Of a stretch of 64,000 nt of DNA, positions 11,051 to 21,546 are shown one piece after another. Each line of letters begins with the position of its first letter. The stretch's first letter is position 1. Where the stretch lies: contig JABYQQ010000008.1 in assembly GCA_022605405.1 (NCBI GenBank), positions 620,001 to 684,000 of the forward strand. Direction: 5' to 3'. Position numbers and translations under genes: made by a program. A model generated the notes under the pieces. That model made no database searches and was not told where the DNA came from. It worked only from the letters and a program-made list of their open reading frames with translations. This DNA comes from Earliella scabrosa. Taxonomy: Eukaryota; Basidiomycota; Agaricomycetes; Polyporales; Polyporaceae.

Positions 11051-12617
11051 CTAGATTGCAGACACCTCGGATCGCTCATCCTTGACAGTCACCGAGCCTC
11101 CGTCCTTGCAGTCCGAGTCCTCCGCACTGACCGACCGCCCAAGGCGCGCCATCTCGTACCAATCCGCTAGCGTCGGTGACGCGACCGCACCACCTGTGAA
11201 CACATGTACACTAGGGCGCGCGGTGCATGGCACAGATTGGCTTTCTCTGTTCTTGAAATGAAGGCTACTGAGGGCCAGCCCTCCACTGCCTTCCGACTTC
11301 GGGTCGAGCACCGACCGCTTGGATTTTACGAGAATGACGACAACGGTGGGGTAGATCCCCTGTGAAACAGACGCAGTCAGACGTCGCAACCCAGCCTATG
11401 CCTGTGTGGAGAGCACACGCACCACTATCACGCTCGTGAGAAACTGGCATATCGTGAATGCGAACGTGAGCACGTCGCTTTTGTTGATCCTCGCGTTCAC
11501 AGACTCAAGACTCATCAACACTTGCACGAGCTACCGAACAACCCGTCAGCAAACATGCGAGGAACAGTAGTCCTAATGTCACGTACGAAGAATAGCATAT
11601 ATACAACACCAGATTCGATGAGCAAGATCATGAGCTTCTGTATCCGCGTCTGCGGCGATGACTTGCCAAACGCCTTGAGGTGGGCGTGCCGGTATTTCCT
11701 AGTCCACGTCATCGAGACGGACAACACATCCGTGACGAACACAAGCACACACCAGGCCTTGTATGCAATCAAAGCAGTCGCGACGCCGGACGTTGCCAAT
11801 GGCATGGCATACGAGGCGGTCTGAACGTTGCGGCAGAAGGAAGGGTCTTGAAACGCGCCTAGTGTGATGTCTGCTTCCATGCGGGTCGCACAGTATGTGA
11901 GCACAAACGACGTCGTTGTAGGCCATTCAGTAAGACACGATGAACTCAGCGGTTTCATTCGCCACGTACCGAGAGATCCAACGAGTAATGCGACGGGGAT
12001 GAGAAGAACGAGCCGCTCTGGACCGCGCCCTGGACCGCTCGACCAAAATGCATAGACCCGCCAGATGATGACTCCATCGCCAATGACGGTCTATTGGATG
12101 GAAATGAGTCGTTTGACAGGAAAAAAGGACGAGCGAAATACCATGTATGCGTAGAGCGCATCCTCAACCGTTGCCAAGCGTAGGATCTTCGACTTCGTAG
12201 CCATGTAGACATCTTGGAGCGAATTTGTATGGTCCGACAGGATCATCCCTTGCACCACAAGTATGCCATGATGTATGTCGATCATCCACAACGACAGGGC
12301 AAGACCGAACATGACGATAATGGCCGTAAATGTGAGGAGCGAGATCCTGCTGAAGGCTCTACCCCTGCGAGCGCATGTGAGCATACAACAGTGTTCTATT
12401 GATTAGGAAAGCATACAGCAGCAGGGTACCCGCCTTGAGTACAAGCACAGAATAAATCCCTGCGAGGGCGAGCGGTCAGTATTGCTACCAAACCAGCAAT
12501 GGGGCAAAACATACCTATGACGATCGTCTTGATCGTGACAGCGACGAACAGCTGTATGATATTATGACCGACATTTCGCCAGATGGCCGCATCTTCTGGA
12601 CTGAGGGGCATGGTCAT
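11051..12617 (-). CDS. Seven-TM membrane protein, copy C, with an exonised intron
   Basis: Exons read 12617-12515, 12459-12417, 12364-12142, 12090-11753 (merged exons 4 and 5), 11698-11587, 11530-11423 and 11359-11051, giving 411 residues. Exons 2, 6 and 7 have the same lengths as in A and B; exons 3 and 8 match copy B. Exon 4 has 12 extra bases (a GPGR insertion). The old intron 4 (11969-11916, 54 nt) keeps its GTACGT donor, but its acceptor reads CAA where A and B have CAG. It contains no stop and stays in frame, so about 18 extra residues would enter the loop after TM4 if it is retained. Two nearby start codons are possible (12617 or 12611). The gene lies inverted relative to A and B. Confidence 0.82.
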
Positions 12618-13315
12618 GAAGAGGTCAGATGAGGGACTCGGACGGGAGAGCGGCAGTGTTCACCTGCCTCGATTAAATATACGCCCTTACGTCCATGTAT
12701 GCCCCCTTCCTCGGGCCCAATCGGAAGGCCAACCTATCAACTTACGCTTTGTCGAAGTTCCCGCCCCACGAACTCAAAATCGCGTGGTGGACCAGGCACC
12801 TTCCAGCGCTATCCGGATACTATCTACTCAATTTATAAGTAGTGGGTGGATGAAGCGCTCCTGCGTTCGTGGAGACAATCAGAACTTTCCCAGATGGGAT
12901 TGGAGGAGAGGAAGTACTCACCAATTGTGGCGACCATCACCGAGGACAAGGGCAGAATCAGAAGTGCTGTGGCAGTTAGACATATTCGAGTCAGAATAAC
13001 CGCACTGAGATCTGCTATGAGATGCGAACGCCCGACGAAGCATCGATATTGGAAGTGCCGCATGAGTGGCACATGGTCCACCACTAGGACGCCGAGGACG
13101 GACACGGGCGGGACAGACCAGCGGTCTGCAGAGTCAAGAAGGCATCTTGCTTCCCGTCTTGATGTCAGATCCCAGGTTATCCGAACCTCAGACCCACGCT
13201 CTTGAGCTGATGCCATCCAAAGTAGTGCAGCTTCGTCTCATCGTAGTGTTCCTGTTATCGGGCTGTCCCTGTCGTGAGATATCGTGGAATACAACGGTGT
13301 ACAGTGCGCCAACAT
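12618..13315. other. Spacer between EI24-family gene and seven-TM copy C
   Basis: This holds the promoter of copy C. A short hydrophobic piece (LLILPLSSVMVATIG) around 12920-12965 on the minus strand is flanked by splice-like sites. It may be a relic exon of a membrane protein, but it cannot be joined to anything. Confidence 0.35.
12672..12681 (-). promoter_or_regulatory. TATA-like element of copy C
   Basis: On the minus strand this reads TATATTTAAT, about 55 bp before the first ATG of copy C, matching the spacing of the TATA-like box in copy B. Confidence 0.45.
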
Positions 13316-15050
13316 TCAGTCGAACTTCCGACCTAACCTGCCAGCACTACCTGAAGGAGCAACACCACGAACCCTCACCCTTCCCGAGTCATTCAACGCG
13401 CTCCTCACGCTCATCGTATCCAGCTCCACCGCTTCGCCCTCCTCGATGCTCTCTACGCTGTCGCTTGGGGACCGTTGATGCCTGCTTCCGGAGCCGACCC
13501 CTCGTCCGCCCATAGTGTATCCGGCGCTGGCGCTGCCACCAGTCCCGACACTCAGGATACGGACGATCCAGTCGTTCAGGAAGATGACGGGGGCAAACAC
13601 TGGTATGCGGATGGGGATGAGCGGAGAGGGGTAACGGATGGCGTCGTCGGTTGCCCCGGATGTGCCTCGGACGGAAGAAGTGGGATTGTAGGGGTCTAAG
13701 GGCACTGGCCGGGCATACATCGCCATGATGATGAACTACAATGAGTGTAAGTACAACAAGACCGCAACTGATGATAAGAGAAGACGCGCACCGATGGGAA
13801 GAAGAGGGCGAAGAGAGCGACATTGGCGAGACTGCTTCCCCACATGCATAGAGCAGCTGAAGGTAATCCTGGCAGACGTCAGCACGTTGCAAAGACGGAG
13901 AAATACAGGGATCGGCTCACCAAATGCGAAATAGTACGCCCAACGCTCTTCAAGGTGCCGTACTCGTCTAGATAATGACAGTCCACGTGCTATCCAGATA
14001 AACCTGCACACAGGTCAGATTGAGTCATCGATTGCATCGCAGAGAGTGGACGACGATGGCTCACTCGAAGCAATAATATCTGAACACCTTCTAGTCAGCG
14101 GGCATCCATGATCGGTGATAGCCCACTTACGCATCTACCCAACACAAGAATGCAAAGCCAACGGGTGGTCCAATGTATGGCACGTATGCAAGTGCGAACG
14201 AGATGACAACTGAGGTGCATACCATCACTCCCCTGTATGCAGACGTTGCAAGGGCATTGAGCATGCCGCTGTAGGTCGATGGTGGCTGAGCGGCCGCTCT
14301 TGTGCCATGTTGTAGCGTGAAGGTGCGTTTGGCTATGAGCGTGCACCATGAGCTCTACGGCGTTCGCAAATGTCATGAGCAAGTGCACGGTGGGTCCAAG
14401 GAAACAGCAAGTGGCAAGCTGCTGCTCTTTGTTCGTATGTTCAGTAGATAGGAAGGATTACATCTCATGTAGGCATACACTCTGTGTTGCCCATCGAGGA
14501 TGTGGATCTTATTGTTACATCATTATGCCTAGAGCATCTAGCTCGTGCGAGCCACGAATGGGCCGATCACAACAGACAGACGACTCACATTAAGATAAAA
14601 GGATACTCCCACGACAGGCAAGAGCCACAAGACTTGGTAGAACCAGCCTATATTGCGATGGAACCATTTCTGCTGCTCTTGTGCCAATGGAAGGAGGAGC
14701 CAATCAAAGAAGTAGATGGACACCAGAGAGACGGTGTTCAGGATTAACGACTTGAACACGTTGCCACGGACCTCCGAGTCGCTGTACGACGACATACGTT
14801 GTGCTTAGCCGCATGCCTGAGCCCTTCGATGAGCGGATACGCACCTCGCCACCAGCCTGATCACCATATCCCACCTGAACGCATCCACCAGACCACGTCC
14901 CGCACACGATAGCTGCAACCAGGCAGTCTCTTGGAGAGATAAGAATGTTGGGTATGACGCCCGCGAGGAGGTATATTGTGGTGCTTGGAGAAACTCGGGA
15001 GACGGTGTAGACGTGTACTGAGGGCGCGGCGGGCGGGGTAGTCTGGACAT
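13316..15050 (-). CDS. EI24 domain-containing ER membrane protein
   Basis: Seven exons (15050-14845, 14781-14589, 14354-14131, 14079-14065, 14003-13921, 13868-13792, 13735-13316) join in phase to 405 residues. Family landmarks appear in order: YFFDWLLLPL, EQQKWFHRNIGWFYQVLW, AKRTFTLQHG, SAYRGVMVCTSVVISFALAYVP, GFAFLCWVDAYYCFEF and RVRHLEERWAYYFAFGLP. There are several membrane helices. The C-terminal ~120 residues are Ser/Gly/Arg-rich. EI24 (PIG8) proteins sit in the ER and are linked to autophagy and stress responses in animals; fungal members are little studied. Exon 4 is only 15 nt, coding YYCFE with its neighbours. The 234-nt intron 2 is long for this locus and could hide a further small exon, but the phase and family sequence close without one. 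Confidence 0.9.
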
Positions 15051-16044
15051 TGTGTGTGGCGACGCCGACGGGAACGCGGGGTCGCGGACGTGTGCCACCA
15101 ACCGCCGGAGCGCCCGTGCTCTTTGGTCCGCGTCTTCGGTCACAAGGTGTGACCCCGTACGTAAATGGAAGGTGTGATCTTGGATTTAGTTCGAGTCAAC
15201 CACGCGGAGGCCGCTCGGAGTCGGACGGACATTTGGCCAGGCAGAAACACCACCATGGCGCAAGTGTAGAGATACAGCCGGAGTGAAGCATTGAGCGGAG
15301 TGTGCCTGACTCAACATGGTTATCTGGCAACTCGCGCTAAGTACTACTAGTTACTACCAGCGTCCTAACTGACACTGCCAAGTTGGCGGCCTGCCTGACG
15401 GGTCGGGACCTGGGGGCCGGTGGAGGTACACTACTTATCCTTCTCGTGTAGGTGTGCGCCGCGCTACTAGTACTTGGGCATCGTTGATGGCACACCGACC
15501 ATGTCGGAGAGTCTGTGTCAGCGGATGAGCCGGGGAATGTGAAACACGGCGCCCCGAACACTAGTACTGCTACCACGTAACGCTATCCTCATACATCAGC
15601 TAATGAATGCCCAGGGCATACGCTGAGACTAGTATTTCTGAGTCTGAGAGGTACGGTGAACGAACACAGTAAAGCGACGATCCCTCCCTGGATACAAGTG
15701 GGCCGTGAGACCAATGACATGCAATGCACCCCCTTGAAGCACCGCACCTGAGGGGGTCCACTGTATCGTATACAAGACCCCTGACCATCGATACAAGGCA
15801 CGTCTCGCGAGGCACAAACAATGCGATACGATATGCTCACCAATACCCTATGAACACAACAACAGCCAATGATGATAGACGGATTTACGACTACGGCGAC
15901 AAATGCATGACGGGGGCGGCGGACACAGGACGAGCACAGACAGCAACAGCAGACACGGTATGTTCGCGATATACCACGCGAGGCGAGCAGCAAAGAATGG
16001 ACAGGGAAGGGGTCGAAAGGGTCCTTCTGGAACGCACGAGGTCC
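15051..16044. other. Intergenic region, no gene seen
   Basis: About 1 kb between the BTB gene end and the EI24 start, both on minus. The first few hundred bases upstream of 15050 should hold the EI24 promoter. ORFs at 15589-15993 lack any recognisable sequence. Confidence 0.5.
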
Positions 16045-17706
16045 CTACGGGCCGTTGACCTTCCAAAGCTGCCGCCTGCGCAACTTCCGCGTGACGAGCA
16101 CCCCGGTCGACCCGCTCGAGCCTCCGCCAAACGCGAGCACGACCGTCTCCTCCGCGCCGGAGCCACGCGCGATGCCTTGCTTGCGCAGCTCGATCGCATC
16201 TTTGGCGAATTTGAAGCGTGCGTGCGTCGACCCTGCATGCATTGATGGGATGCCGTCATGAGTACGTGACTATGCGCGGAAGAAAGCGGCGACATACCGA
16301 GCTGGAACGTTGGTGACTCAACGGCTGCCTTGAAGAGATCAAACGGCACACGCGCGAACACCTGAAGCAGGGTGTCGCGGCCAGCGTCCGCAGGCTGGCT
16401 GGCTCCTTCGGGGAGCGGCGTCGTGGGAGTCGCTTGTCCGCCAAAGTTGACCAGGTTCGGGAGGGTGACGATCAAAAAGTTGAACACGTCGTCACGCAGG
16501 CGTTGCGCGTACGGCCCGAACACAGCGGCGCGCATGTTCTGACTCTGCTCGACGACGGGCGTGGACGTGCCGTCTGATGACGTGTGGATCGAGTCGATGA
16601 ACTCGAGCCAGGAAGGAAGCGTGTCAAGTATGATCGACTGTCGACAGATCTCGTATGCATAATTGCAGAGATCATCCATGCGGCCTAGCAGGCAGCCCGC
16701 GGCGAGAACAGCGCGAGCGTTTTCAGGACGGATATTAGCGAGAGCATGGGCAGAGTAGAGGTAAGCCAGTGCTAAATCGGAGTTGTCAGCGGGAGATCGG
16801 ACGGATCTGGCGGGTAGCGCATACCGTGATGGAAGCCCTACAGTCAACAACAGTAATCAGGAAGACGCTTAGGGATGACGACATCCGTGAACATACCTCT
16901 TCAGTGATTTCTGGCTCATGATCCAGATTAACATAGATTATGTGTTGGTTACTGTTTTGCGGGGTCGTGGACATGAGATGTGTGAGGTATGGTGATCGAG
17001 ACAGGATGAGAGCGTGTAGTCGGTATACAGTTCCACGAACATGCTATGCGCCGTGTGAATGCGCTGTAATGTACTTGACACAGAGGAGACGTACCAGTAG
17101 TGTATCAGCGTAGTTCTATACGTTGGTTCATTAGTTTATGACGAAGTGGACCAGCGAAGGTACTCACGCCAGTCTGGAATCCGGAATGAAATAGATGGTT
17201 GATAATGTCCTCGTTGTGTATATGATACAGAGATGAAGATCTGGTCGGAAGGGGTAAGCAAGCGGAAGCATGCGGCGTGACAACCAGTGCTGAAAAGATC
17301 TTGGTGCGCGACAGATAGACGCCGATTGAAGGTGGAAGGAACGGCACGACAACGCGTGAACAACGATGCTAGGACTTGGAATGTTGGATGAGGTGAAGAT
17401 GTGCGCGTGTATGATGCGGCAACGCTCATTCCGGAACCACGAAAGTCTGAAGGAATCAAATGGCAGGCCACACTCTCACGCGCCACCGGTCCCACCAAAG
17501 ACATTGACAGTGAACTGGTCCTGCCATCCCCTCCTTCCTTCCCAAAACAAGACCCAAATCATCTCGAGCGGCAATGAGGGAGACACTCACTGAGCGTATC
17601 CGTTCACCGTCGCACCTCCACTGGTGGACGCCCCGTTCTGAGTCGAGTAGGAGTCTCCCGCGCCCGAGGTCGCCACGCCGTTGGGTCCGCTGTGTCCGTT
17701 GATCAT
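16045..17706 (-). CDS. BTB/POZ domain protein, germ cell-less-like type
   Basis: Seven exons (17706-17591, 17240-17168, 17115-17095, 17043-16897, 16837-16825, 16771-16298, 16232-16045) close in phase and give 343 residues. The N-terminal ~38 residues are Gly/Ser-rich. A BTB fold follows: DIINHLFHSGFQTGNYADTLL, then TVYRLHALILSRSPYLTHLM, a strand-rich part, and HHALAYLYSAHALANIRPEN with the BACK-like helices after it. The C-terminus is basic and ends in LWKVNGP. BTB proteins of this kind serve as dimeric adaptors, often for Cul3 ubiquitin ligases. Two exons are tiny (21 and 13 nt), so automated annotation probably truncates this gene. The first intron is long (350 nt). The BTB call is firm; the partner is unknown. 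Confidence 0.85.
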
Positions 17707-18252
17707 CTTTCAGGTAGTCCAGAGGTCTTGGTATGTGTTTTGGATGTGATGGGCGCGACGACGTCGGTGAGAGTAGCGGAAGACGAGCAGCCTGCGGCAG
17801 CAGCTGGAACTTGGCAAAGCAGACAAACGACTTTGGCGCTCATGCTTCGGAGCACTCACGGTCACGCGCGACAGGAGCGTTACGCGTGACAGCCGGTTGT
17901 GCGTGACTCCGTCACTTAGGCGCTAACTTGTCCGGTCGGACGACTCGGACCGACACGTGGAAGGCGTGGCCATGAAGGCAGTCGAAGTTGAATTGGCCGG
18001 AGGAGCACGCGAGCGCGGACGTACGGAAGCCAGCCTATATAGAAAGGTCGCTGCGGGGTGCAGCACCCCGCCACGGAGCGCACGCGATGTCCGAGTCCGA
18101 TGTCTTCTCAAGGCATTCTCAGACTTGTCTGCCTCTCGGTCTCTTCCAGGTCTCTTCGCTTTACGTCCGTTCGGAGACTCGGGAGGTCGGACCCTCGGGC
18201 TGAGGCCCAGGTACACAGACGACGACGCCTTCAGATTCCCGCTCGTACGTAC
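17707..18252. promoter_or_regulatory. Spacer and presumed promoter of the BTB gene
   Basis: About 550 bp between the NTAQ1 stop and the BTB start, both on minus. It includes paired GTCACGCG/CGCGTGAC-like motifs near 17860-17890. No coding exon is supported. Confidence 0.35.
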
Positions 18253-20178
18253 TCACAGCCCCGCGTTCTGCCTCCCGGATATCCACTGCACGAACCCTTC
18301 CATGTCCATCACCCGTCCATACGCCATCATCCCCGCGCTCCGAGCCTCCGCTGTGGCATGTCCATCATCTGGGGACGCGATGTCCAACCCCACTTCCGTA
18401 GAGGCGAACGCCGGCATGGCACCCTCTTCTTTCGCATCCGACATAGAAGCCGGCCGCCGCTCGATGTGCATAGTCACATAGGACTCCATCAAGTTGTTCA
18501 CGATGCCTAGCGCCCTTGCTTTGGGGCCACAGATGGGCGGGTACGGCGGAGGCGGCATGGAGTACTGTGGTCCTATAGCGTCCGAGCCAGTGGAGTCAAG
18601 TGATAATGAATGTATGTTTCGAAGCTTCAGTGAGATGAGGTGGGGACATACCTCCGCCCATGCCGCCTGCATCACCGCCGCCAGCCCCGGACTGCGCCAA
18701 CTCCTCCACCGCCCCGGACACGATCTAGAACAAAAGCAGCCCCACGTCCACATCCACAAGGGATCCGAACGCGATAGGCAACAGCGGTTAGCGTGTGTGT
18801 GAATTGAACGGGCCACACGCGACGCGCGTAACCCAGAGATCTAGACGGCACTTGGGACAAGTCAACATCGGCCGTGGCGGCCCTCGGGCTTCTGCCACAG
18901 TGCCAGAGAGCCCAAGGGCTGTGGGTACGAAGAGAGACGAAGACACCAAGTGCCGAGGCAAGGACGTCTGCTGACCATGTGTGACCTATCGGACGCGAAC
19001 CCATCAAGATACTCGTCCGCCGAGATGACTCTGAACAGGCTGCACAGGTCCAGCGGTCGCACCGTGCCACATTGCGATTGGATTGGATTGGAATGGAACG
19101 GCAAGAGCAAGGGGCCCGCATGGAATATTGCGTCAGCATCCGGTCGCGGCAGCTCGCCAGCCAATGGGAGGGAGACCCAGGGGCGGCGCGGTCAGTAGCT
19201 TGGGAGTTGCAACGCACCTCAGGAACCGCTCGTCGAGCAATCCGGAGAGCGCATCGTCGAACGCGTACGGAAAGGTACCCGCGACGTACTCTGGTCCCCC
19301 GCGCGGAGAAATGCACGCGTGCGCGCACCGCACGACGCAAGGGGCGTCCACAGTCAGGCCCACAGGTCGGACGTCGGGCAAATCACAAATGCGCGACACA
19401 AGGCGCGCGGGCCGGCACGGATGTCGATCGCGGATGGTGGATGGAGTGGGCCCGGGAGTGTTTGGCGTCGTTCGCGATAGCGATGGACGCAGCAAGGGGT
19501 GCGAGTGCAGCGTGCAGCGTGCATACGCGATATCGAGAGGGGTGTCAGGTGCAGACACAACCGGTCAAGCAAGCGGTTCGTGAGCCCATCGAAAGAGCGA
19601 GAAAAAGATGGGATGATGCCAATGGGCCCCGTACACACACCTCGCCATGGACAGGGGACGGGTAGCGTCGTATCAAAGTCGTAAACCCATGCGTGATCGC
19701 CCTCCGGAGCCGGCTCGCAGCCGTCGTGTTGGGGAAAGGGAGCACATGCCTCCTGATCGAAGTCCGAGCTTGTGCACTCTGCTGCAGTGTGGGGTAAGAT
19801 GCGGGGGCGGGGTCGCAAGACCAGGAAGACGTGGTAGTCCCACACCACGACCCCCTTCCGCGCCTTCTGGCTCCAGAGCGCGACCTGTGGATCGGACGAT
19901 GTGTGAGAGTGCCATCCGACGAGCGAGCAGCCGAGCGAGTGGCCGGGGGAAACGCGACGGTATGGAATATAGATGCGGACCGTTTTCCCGCTGTTTGAGA
20001 CAAATACGACGTAGGGCTCCCATGGCCAAGAGAGCCCGCGGCCCGGCGCGCTCGCACCTGCTGCGAAGGTCTTTGCGAGGAGATAGATGTTCTCTTCGCA
20101 GTAGCAGGACGTGTAGACGCTGTCAGGTGGCAAAGGAAGCGGTGGCGAGGGAGCGTTCGAGGCCGGGGCTGGGGCCAT
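18253..20178 (-). CDS. NTAQ1: Protein N-terminal glutamine amidohydrolase (Nt-Gln amidase)
   Basis: Exons 20178-19641, 19290-19218, 19030-18976, 18724-18652 and 18572-18253 close in phase to 352 residues. The catalytic triad of the family is visible: Cys27 in VYTSCYCEEN, His in VVVWDYHVFL and Asp in WVYDFDTTLP. Later landmarks are EYVAGTFPYAF, LRVISADEYLDGFASDRSHM and PPPPYPPICG, and MEGFVQWISG near the end. The enzyme deamidates N-terminal Gln to Glu, which feeds the Arg/N-degron pathway. A 96-nt piece with GT..AG ends inside exon 1 (between SNSGKT and VALWSQKA) is probably a further intron; removing it gives 320 residues and a better family fit. The 350-nt intron 1 is GC-rich. The family call is strong because the triad and C-terminal blocks fall in order. 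Confidence 0.88.
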
Positions 20179-21159
20179 TCTGACGACCGGCGCACTCCAG
20201 CGGCGGAGTGAATTCGAGCACACGCTACTGGGGCGCAATGGCAAGTGGATTGGAGCGCAAGGAATAACGAGTACGCAATGAAGTCAGGAGCTGGTGTGTA
20301 AGCCTATGAGCGTGGTGGTGGTCGAAGTAGAAGAAGGCGCGATCGCGGGCACGACGCCCTGCTTCGCACATAGTAGAAGTCGCGACGGGCCGAGAACCAG
20401 CTGTGTGCAGGAGCAGGTACGTGAGTCAAACAACTGAACACTTGTGAGTTTTGACGAGGGCACATGGGTCAAGTAGACCTTGCGAAGCAGTCGCGGATCG
20501 CGTCGGAAGAGTGAGGTGTCGACCGGGGGCGGAGACGATCTTGACTCACGCGCCCCGGTGGGGTGAGAAGTCAGACATTGGAGATGGGATGTGGACGGGA
20601 TGTTCACGCGCATACACGGAGCCGAAAGAACGTACTCGTAGATCTTGTGTCGCAAACCTGCAGGTCGGAGAGCGCGAGCCGCACCATGAAGGTGGACGTG
20701 AGGGGAGAGCAAGCCATGGATAGTGATTGCAAGTGTGGGTAGTATAGGTGGATGAGCAAGAGCAAGACGTGCGTAGAAAGCAGATGTGAACGATGTGCGA
20801 CCCCAATACCTGCCCCCGCCCCATTACCCAGCGTAGCTATAAACACTATTCCTATATTACAACGCCGCCGCACGGCATTTTGCTTCCAAGAACGTCCCGT
20901 GTCGAAGTCCGGGTACATCAAGAAGCCCACCGGGCGAGCGTAGCTCCGCGCGGGGGCTCCCAGCGGTCCCGGCACACATTCATGAGTGGTTTCGTGAGTG
21001 GATGGATCTGCGCGGACCGCGTTCAGCGAGCGGGAAGGATGACGAATGGCTGGGAGCGAAAGAAGGCGGGGGCGCGGAGCAGGGGTGGATTGAGCGAAGA
21101 GAGAGAGCGCGACGTACGATGGGTATAGAACATCACATGGGGGTATTGAGGGCATTACA
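20179..21159. other. Unresolved region, possible small minus-strand gene
   Basis: A minus-strand frame starts with an ATG near 20718 and stays open to an acceptable donor (CAG|GTTTGC) after about 20 codons. A TATA-like TTTATAGC lies about 130 bp upstream. No second exon can be chosen with confidence, and nothing is recognised. Other ORFs here on both strands look like chance. Confidence 0.3.
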
Positions 21160-21546
21160 TCACTGTGCCTTGCCCTGCCTGCCCGAGGTCACTGGGGGCG
21201 CGAGGGGCACCGGCACTTGGTCGATGCCCCATGTCGCCTTGCCCTGGAACGCGTCGGAGAACTTCTTCTTGAGGAGGATGTCCTCGAGGTCCGGCGAGGA
21301 TCGCTCTGGACGGAAGGGCACGAAGACGGGCTTGGGCGCGGACGAGCCGGCCTTTGGTGGGGAGGCCCGCTTTGGCTGGGGTGCATGCACTGGGGCGGTG
21401 GTGAGGATGATGGGGCCCGCGGTGTGCGCCGCCTTGGAGGCTTGGGGGTATTGTGAGGGTGGGGCGGGCTTGGGGAGGAGGCCCGAGTTGTTGGTGAACG
21501 GGTGGGTCGCGAGAGGGTCGAAGGAGGAGAGGACGGAGTTGGACAT
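21160..21546 (-). CDS. Small Pro/Ala-rich hypothetical protein
   Basis: A single uninterrupted exon encodes 128 residues. The first ~85 are Pro/Ala/Ser/Lys-rich and look disordered. The last 40 hold an ordered-looking piece (SSPDLEDILLKKKFSDAFQ, then WGIDQVPVPL), which suggests a short binding helix. A TATA-like CATAAATAC lies about 140 bp upstream on the same strand (21682-21690). I do not recognise the family. The coding call rests on clean frame, codon composition and the upstream element. Confidence 0.55.
   Translation of the reverse strand: MSNSVLSSFDPLATHPFTNNSGLLPKPAPPSQYPQASKAAHTAGPIILTTAPVHAPQPKRASPPKAGSSAPKPVFVPFRPERSSPDLEDILLKKKFSDAFQGKATWGIDQVPVPLAPPVTSGRQGKAQ

Noticed and set aside
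12833..13216. 127-codon minus ORF between EI24 and seven-TM copy C
   Set aside because: Only a 15-residue hydrophobic piece looks coding; it cannot be joined to other exons.
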